From Gammaproteobacteria bacterium (lineage in GTDB: Bacteria > Pseudomonadota > Gammaproteobacteria > UBA9214): DNA of 7,003 nt. The stretch covers positions 1 through 7,003 of the forward strand of contig JAUVNM010000090.1 in assembly GCA_030599705.1 (NCBI GenBank), in the 5' to 3' direction. The position numbers and the translations under genes were made by a program. Under the pieces are notes generated by a model. It was given only the letters and a program-made list of their open reading frames with translations. It was not told where the DNA came from and did no database searches. Positions 5,393 through 7,003 of this stretch are shown here, piece by piece (position 1 is the stretch's first letter; the number at the start of each line of letters is the position of its first letter).

Positions 5393-5590
5393 GGAATCAG
5401 GGTGAGCATCGCTTGGTGGCCGTACCGGTAACTATAGCCAGCCCGGCGAACGGGCTGACCTGACCAGGTTCCCGTACTTTAGACAGATCAACACCGTACA
5501 TAACTGATGCATATCAAGCCCGGGAAGCTTTCCATGCACTATCCTTATACAAGGTCATAACCGGACACACCGTTGCGTTACCCAACCATC
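5393..5590. promoter_or_regulatory. Divergent intergenic region
   Basis: This ~200-nt gap must hold the promoters of the leftward lipase-maturation-factor gene and the rightward isoaspartyl methyltransferase gene. On the minus strand TATAGT (5436-5431) is a good -10 candidate about 39 nt before the leftward start, but no matching -35 is clear. A stem of 7 bp (CAGCCCG/CGGGCTG, 5439-5457, loop GCGAA) lies just upstream of it. No convincing plus-strand promoter was found. Confidence 0.35.
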
Positions 5591-6334
5591 ATGAAATACT
5601 GGAGTAAATCAGCCGCCCTGCACATTTTATGGCTGACTTGTGTCATTGCCGGGTCAGTTGCCCATGCCGGTGACGACTATGAGCAGGAACGCCTGGCCAT
5701 GGTCGAGGAAATCGAGGCGGATGTCCGACTCACACGCCTGTCGCTGGACAGGGAGGTACTGGACCCCCGCGTGCTGCAGGCCATGGCCAGCGTACCGCGG
5801 CATGTACTGGTACCGGAACGGGTGCGCGCTGCCGCCTATGAAAACCGCCCGCTGTCGATCGGGCATGGACAGACCATCTCCCAGCCCTACATTGTCGCCA
5901 TTATGACCGACCTGCTGGATACCACCGCGGACAGCCGGGTGCTGGAAGTCGGCACCGGCTCCGGCTACCAGGCCGCGGTGCTGGCCGGGATCGTCGCACA
6001 GGTCTATACCATGGAAATCATCGAGCCGCTGGGACTACAGGCGCGGGACAACCTGGAACAACTCGGCTACGACAACATAACGGTACAAATCGGCGATGGC
6101 TATTACGGCTGGGAACAACAGGCACCATTCGACGCCATCGTGGTGACCGCGGCCGCCAGCCATATCCCGCCGCCGCTGATCAAGCAGCTGAAACCCGGTG
6201 GCCGCATGCTGATCCCGGTGGGCAGTCGCTTCATGGTGCAGCAGCTGGTGGTGGTCGAAAAGGACCGGGAGGGCAAGGTCGTCACCCGCCAGATACTGCC
6301 GGTGCGCTTTGTACCGTTAACGGGCAGCCACTAG
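5591..6334 (+). CDS. Protein-L-isoaspartate O-methyltransferase, exported form
   Basis: A 247-residue enzyme that methylates L-isoaspartyl residues with S-adenosylmethionine, starting repair of aged proteins. Family landmarks are MASVPRHVLVPE (~65-76), the substrate-loop block GHGQTISQPYIVA (~91-103), SAM motif I VLEVGTGSGYQAA (~117-129), DAIVVTAA (~181-188), LKPGGRMLIPVG (~200-211) and the C-terminal VRFVPL. Residues 1-26 form a signal peptide: Lys residues, a hydrophobic stretch from about residue 8 to 20, and a cleavage site AHA before GDD. The mature enzyme therefore probably works in the periplasm, unlike the cytoplasmic E. coli Pcm. ATG 5591 is chosen; a TTG at 5573 would only lengthen the signal's front. 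No strong ribosome binding site is visible. The next gene follows after 15 nt. Confidence 0.92.
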   Translation: MKYWSKSAALHILWLTCVIAGSVAHAGDDYEQERLAMVEEIEADVRLTRLSLDREVLDPRVLQAMASVPRHVLVPERVRAAAYENRPLSIGHGQTISQPYIVAIMTDLLDTTADSRVLEVGTGSGYQAAVLAGIVAQVYTMEIIEPLGLQARDNLEQLGYDNITVQIGDGYYGWEQQAPFDAIVVTAAASHIPPPLIKQLKPGGRMLIPVGSRFMVQQLVVVEKDREGKVVTRQILPVRFVPLTGSH

Positions 6335-6349
6335 CCCGCCTGTATAACC

Positions 6350-7003
6350 ATGCACGGGACACCGGCACGCCCGCCCTTGCTGTCCATCGCCATCGTTTCG
6401 GCCGCCGCACTGGGCTACGAGATCCTGCTGATGCGGCTGTTCTCTATCATCCAGTGGCATCACTTCGCCTACATGATCATCAGCCTGGCGCTGCTCGGAT
6501 ACGGCGCCAGCGGGACCTTCATCGCACTGGCACGGCCGCGCCTGATAAAACATTTCAACGCCGTGTACTGGTTCAGCCTCGCCCTGTTCGGCCTGTCATC
6601 GGTCGCATGTTATCTGCTGGCCCAGCAAATCCCGTTCAACGCGGAAGAAGTTCTCTGGGACCCGCAGCAGTCGCTGTACCTGCTGGCGGTGTTCCTGCTG
6701 TTGTCCCTGCCGTTCTTCTTCGCAGCCAGTGCGATTGCGCTGGCACTCAGCCACTGCAGCGACGCCATTGCGCGCCTCTATGCAGCCGACCTGCTGGGCG
6801 CGGGGCTCGGCAGCCTCGCGCTGGTGGGGCTGCTGTTTGTCGTGTTTCCCGCAACGGCACTCAAATGCCTGGGGGCGGCCGGCATGTTTGCCGCCTGGGT
6901 GGCGGCCCGGGAACTGCGCATGAGGCACGGCTACTGGCAGGCATCCGCGTTACTCGGCGCTGTGGTGCTGCTGGCCCTGCCCGGCAGCTGGCTGGAACCG
7001 CAG
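6350..7003 (+). CDS. Spermidine-synthase-like multi-pass membrane protein (N-terminal part)
   Basis: The frame is open from ATG 6350 to the window end: 218 residues, C-terminus missing. It is strongly hydrophobic, with likely membrane segments at about 10-28, 38-60, 72-90, 107-132, 144-168, 172-187 and 198-212. The block GYEILLMRLFSIIQWHHFAY (~22-41), followed by ALLGYGASGTF, is typical of the membrane half of large proteins whose C-terminal half is a spermidine-synthase/methyltransferase fold. The block YAADLLGAGLGSL (~144-156) is also characteristic of that membrane half. The catalytic part, if present, lies beyond the window, so activity cannot be judged. It begins 15 nt after the isoaspartyl methyltransferase stop codon and is probably co-transcribed with it. 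No clear ribosome binding site precedes the ATG. Confidence 0.78.
   Translation, partial: MHGTPARPPLLSIAIVSAAALGYEILLMRLFSIIQWHHFAYMIISLALLGYGASGTFIALARPRLIKHFNAVYWFSLALFGLSSVACYLLAQQIPFNAEEVLWDPQQSLYLLAVFLLLSLPFFFAASAIALALSHCSDAIARLYAADLLGAGLGSLALVGLLFVVFPATALKCLGAAGMFAAWVAARELRMRHGYWQASALLGAVVLLALPGSWLEPQ

Noticed and set aside
6596..6928. 110-codon minus-strand open frame at the right end
   Set aside because: It is antisense to the membrane protein gene and is rich in Gln/Arg/Glu, the usual complement of hydrophobic codons.

Overview
The window looks like a chromosomal segment of a gammaproteobacterium. The evidence is indirect: the core genes are GC-rich, their protein sequences resemble gammaproteobacterial members of their families, and the spacers carry short palindromic repeats of the kind seen in Pseudomonas and related gammaproteobacteria. 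No ribosomal or marker gene is present, so the genus cannot be named. The first ~1.2 kb is visibly richer in A+T than the rest and looks like an accessory insert.

Layout. Positions 1-442 hold no convincing gene, but they contain an inverted pair of REP-like palindromes and an imperfect long inverted repeat. At 443-1029 (+) lies a complete type II toxin-antitoxin pair: an AbrB-fold antitoxin and a PIN-domain toxin overlapping at ATGA. A -35-like box and a 12-bp perfect palindrome sit in front of it. A 12-bp exact inverted match (372-383 and 1019-1030) brackets the module. The sequence at its left edge resembles the right half of an integron attC site, so the module may be, or descend from, a mobile cassette. 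A strong hairpin (1134-1167) fills the convergent gap to the next gene.

From 5392 down to 1206 three genes run on the minus strand: a lipase-maturation-factor family membrane protein, a POT-family proton-coupled peptide transporter, and a DUF3524/GTDC1-type glycosyltransferase related to tRNA-queuosine mannosyltransferase. The last two are 3 nt apart and surely co-transcribed. A cluster of three REP palindromes with compensated stems separates the first from the second. The first gene carries an in-frame insert of about 125 bp made of GGGGTC(A/T)GACCCC palindromes, so the protein has a foreign loop of about 43 residues.

From 5591 rightwards two genes run on the plus strand: a protein-L-isoaspartate methyltransferase with an export signal, and 15 nt later the start of a multi-pass membrane protein of the spermidine-synthase-like type, cut by the window end. 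The ~200-nt gap 5393-5590 is a divergent promoter region.

No phage, CRISPR array, tRNA or rRNA was seen. The most unusual features are the repeat-derived insert in the lipase-maturation-factor gene and the cassette-like borders of the toxin-antitoxin module.
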